Assembly (NCBI GenBank): GCA_035236585.1
Contig: CP141128.1
Coordinates: forward strand, 25,511,618 to 25,575,617
DNA length: 64,000 nucleotides
Origin: Warburgia ugandensis
Lineage: Eukaryota > Streptophyta > Magnoliopsida > Canellales > Canellaceae
Direction: 5' to 3'
The notes under the pieces are model-generated. The model saw only the letters and a list, made by a program, of their open reading frames with translations. It made no database searches and had not been told where the DNA came from. Position 1 is the stretch's first letter, and every line of letters starts with the position of its first letter. Both the position numbers and the translations under genes were made by a program. This document shows positions 61,301 through 64,000 of the stretch, one piece after another.

Positions 61301-62650
61301 GTGTGAAGGAGTTGTGCAACTTCAAAGTCAGGGCTCTTTCATTAATTAAAAGTGAAAAGAAAAACATAGAATCCTCATGGGGCAGTTTTGACATTGGCCA
61401 GGCTTACCTGTGGAAGAACCTAAAAATTTATATATTCCATGATCAGGTTATGAGTATTTAAGAAGCATATCTTTTAATAGCACAATAATTTCAAATTAAA
61501 GCTGAAACCATTAGATAGTACTCAAAAAATTGAATCCAACAAGCCAAGGAACTCAGAAAATAAAGTTCATATGAAGGAGTGATGGGACATCAAAGTCAGG
61601 CCTCCTTCATTAATTAAAAGTGAAAAAAAGACAGAGAAACCTCGAGGAACCATTTCGATAATGGGAGGGCTCGTTGGTGTTGCAACCTTAATATTTTACT
61701 ATTCCATGATCAGGTCATGAGGTTTCAAGAAGTAGATCGTTTAATTGCATAATAATTTGGAATTGAAACAGAAACCATTTGCTAATACTCAGAAAATGGA
61801 ATTCAAAGACCCAAGGAATGCAGGAAATAGAGTTTGTATGAAGGAGTTGTGCGACTTCAAAGTCAGGGCTCTTTCATTAATTAAAAGTGAAAAGAAAAAC
61901 ATAGAATCCTCATGGGGCAATTTTGATATTGGCCAGGCTTACCTGTGGAAGAACCTGAAAATTTATATATTCCATTATCAGGTTATGAGTATTTAAGAAG
62001 CATATCTTTTAATAGCACAATAATTTCAAATTAAAGCTGAAACCATTAGATAGTACTCAAAAAATTGAATCCAACAAGCCAAGGAACTCAGAAAATAGAG
62101 TTCGTATGAAGGAGTGATGGGACTTCAATGTCAGGCCTACTTCATTAATTAAAAGTGAAAAAAAGACAGAGAAACCTCGAGGAACCATTTCGATAATGGG
62201 AGGGCTCGTTGGTGTTGCAACCTTAATATTTTACTATTCCATGATCAGGTCATGAGGTTTCAAGAAGTAGATCGTTTAATTGCATAATAATTTGGAATTG
62301 AAACAGAAACCATTTGGTAATACTCAGAAAATGGAATTCAACGACCCAAGGAATGCAGAAAATAGAGTTTGTGTGAAGGAGTTGTGCAACTTCAAAGTCA
62401 GGGCTCTTTCATTAATTAAAAGTGAAAAGAAAAACATAGAATCCTCATGGGGCAGTGTTGACATTGGCCAGGCTTACCTGTGGAAGAACCTGAAAATTTA
62501 TATATTCCATTATCAGGTTATGAGTATTTAAGAAGCATATCTTTTAATAGCACGATAATTTCAAATTAAAGCTGAAACCATTAGATAGTACTAAAAAAAT
62601 TGAATCCAACAAGCCAAGGAACTCAGAAAATAGAGATCGTATGAAGGAGT

Positions 62651-64000
62651 TGTGCGACTTCAAAGTCAGGTCTACTTCATTAATTAAAAGTGAAAAAAAA
62701 ACATAGAAACCTCATGGGTAAATTTTGATATTTGCGAGGCTCACCGGTGTAACAACCTTAAAATTTTACTATTCCATGATCATGTTACGAGTATTTAAGG
62801 AGTATATCTTTTAATAGCACAATAATATCAAATTAAAGTTGAAACCATTAGATAGTACTCAGAAAATGGCATCCAACCAGCCAAGGCGCACAGAAAATAG
62901 AATTCGTATGAAGGAGTTGTGGGACATCAAAGTCGGTCTATTTCATTCATAAAAGGCAAAAGAAAAAACCCAGAAACCTCATGGGTTAATTTTGATATTG
63001 GCGAGGCTCACCAGTGTAACAAGCTTAAAATTTTAATGTTCCATAATCAGGTTACGAGTATTTAAGACGTATATCTTTTAATAGCATAATATGTTCAAAT
63101 TAAAGTTGAAACCATTAGATAGCACTCAGAAAATGGAATCCAACCAGCCAAGGAAAGCAAAAAAGAGAGTCCGTATGAAGGAGTTATGGGACTTCAAAGT
63201 CGTGGCTATTTCATTAATTAAAAGTGAAAAAAACTAGAAACCTCAAGGAACCATAACGATAATGGCAGGTCACGCTGGTGTAACAATTTTAATTTCTTAC
63301 TATTCCACGATCAGGTCATGAGACTTCAAGACGTATATATTTTAATTACAAACTAATTTGGAATTAAAACTAAAAACATTAGATAATACTTAGAAAATGG
63401 ACTCTAATGAGCTAAGGAATGCTATAAATAGAGTTTGTATGAAAGAGTTGTGGGACATCAATGTCGGGGCAATTTCATTAATTAAAAGTGAAAAGAAACA
63501 ATTGGAAGCTCATGGGTCAATTTTGATATTGGTGAGGCTCGCGAGTGTAAGAACCTAGGAATTTTACTATTCCTTAATTAGGTTACGAGTATTTAAGATG
63601 TTTATATTTTAATAGGATAATAATTTCAAATTAAAGCTAAAACCATTAGATAGTACTCAAGAAAAGGAATCCAACTAGCCAAGGAATGCAGAAAATAAAG
63701 TTCGTATGAAGGAGTTATGGGACTTCAAAGCCAGGGCTATTCCATTATTTGAAACTGAAAAAAAAAAACATAGAAACCTCGAGGAGCCATTTTGACAATG
63801 GCAGGGCTCGCTGGTGTTACAACCTCAATATTTTACTATTCCAAGATCAGGTCATGAGCTTTCAAGAAGTATATCTTTTAATTGCATAATAATTTGGAAT
63901 TGAAACGGCAACCATTAGATAATACTCAAAAAATGGAATCCAATGACCCAAGGAATGCAGAAAATAGAGTCTGTATGAAGGAGTTATGGGACTACAAAGT
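62651..64000 (+). repeat. Right edge of the array (in window): diverged monomers
   Basis: About five monomers unlike the core and resembling the left edge: GTGTAACAACCTTAAAAT, ATGGGT(A/C)AATTTTGAT and GGAATCCAACCAGCCAAGG reappear. The change-over is sharp, inside the B monomer beginning near 62580, where core B sequence passes into GAGTTGTGCGACTTCAAAG. The array continues past the window end. Confidence 0.85.

Larger units (their letters stand above)
33901..62650 (+). repeat. Core subfamily II of the satellite, with trimers
   Basis: Monomer A has GGGGCAGTTTTGACATTGG and CTTACCTGTGGAAGAACCTG in place of the subfamily I forms, and many A copies read GTGTGAAGGAGTTGTGCAAC. Monomer B has ATCAGGTCATGAGG. 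Copies at 33.9-35.5 kb are intermediate (CAATTTTGATATTGG with GTGGAAGAAC). At least eight places carry an extra A-like monomer. Confidence 0.85.
17730..64000 (+). repeat. Satellite array, ~535-bp dimer of two ~267-bp monomers
   Basis: About 46 kb of head-to-tail repeats, all in one orientation and running off the right edge. The repeat distance is 535 (plus or minus 1-3) bases for the AATGGAATTCAACGACCC signature of monomer A. Between A copies lies a B monomer with TTGAATCCAACAAGCC, CCTCGAGG and GTTGCAACC signatures. Both share ATTAATTAAAAGTGAAAA, TTCCATGATCAGG and GAAACCATT, so they descend from one ~267-bp unit. I estimate about 170 monomers. No transposon interrupts the array. An open frame of up to 83 codons recurs in monomer A, but it is a by-product of homogenisation and not a gene. 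Confidence 0.97.

Noticed and set aside
18161..62531. Recurring 66-88-codon open frames in satellite monomers (both strands)
   Set aside because: They repeat because the DNA repeats. Many start at TTG, several are broken by one-base indels in neighbouring copies, and no protein family or translation signal is recognisable.
17730..64000. CRISPR array or bacterial repeat
   Set aside because: The unit is 535 bp with no repeat-spacer alternation, and the neighbours are plant retrotransposons.
17730..64000. Telomeric or rDNA spacer origin of the array
   Set aside because: No TTTAGGG-type runs and no rRNA-like sequence were seen anywhere in the window.

Overview
This window is plant repetitive DNA, with no host gene, tRNA or rRNA that I can support. 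The evidence for a flowering plant is the set of Ty3/gypsy retrotransposons. Their initiator-methionine-tRNA primer sites, pol signatures and C-terminal chromodomain are typical of the chromovirus (Tekay/Del-like) lineage. A very long AT-rich satellite array lies beside them. The species cannot be named from the sequence alone. The setting looks heterochromatic (pericentromeric, centromeric or knob-like), which is an inference.

Left part (1-17729): a nested pile of dead chromoviruses. Element 1 (about 1-7327) has a probable 5' LTR, primer site, gag, nucleocapsid, protease and the start of reverse transcriptase. It is split at 4227/4228 by a 2.7-kb solo LTR flanked by a decayed 5-bp target duplication. 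Its reverse transcriptase stops abruptly near 7327, where it is fused to the last ~570 bp of another element's 5' LTR. Element 2 (about 7328-17729) follows in the same direction: truncated 5' LTR, primer site, gag, protease, RT-RNase H, integrase, chromodomain, polypurine tract and a full 2.68-kb 3' LTR. A third, inverted solo LTR (8023-10614) sits in its leader, between primer site and gag. Most stop codons in element 2 are one C-to-T or G-to-A change from a sense codon. The protease aspartate and the last integrase acidic residue are also lost, so the element is long inactive.

Right part (17730-64000, running off the window): a satellite array of about 46 kb with no interruption. The unit is a ~535-bp dimer of two related ~267-bp monomers, called A and B here. 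Diverged monomers occupy both edges (17730-~19740 and ~62650-64000). A homogenised core lies between them, in two subfamilies that change over at about 33.9-35.8 kb. Extra monomers create A-A2-B trimers, and at ~51-60 kb these form a nested seven-monomer unit of ~1872 bp.

The most interesting observation is that the satellite monomer appears related to the 5' end of the chromovirus LTRs in this same window. The start of the solo LTR and a ~79-bp block inside it align without gaps to edge satellite monomers (62 of 79 positions counted by hand), in the same order and at a similar distance from the TGTAA-like start. This suggests that the satellite grew out of an LTR 5' segment, or that both share one ancestral module. 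Many differences between core repeats fall at CAG/CTG sites in an unusual CAG-to-CGAG/CGG form, which may be a consensus-error signature at methylated CHG sites rather than biology.
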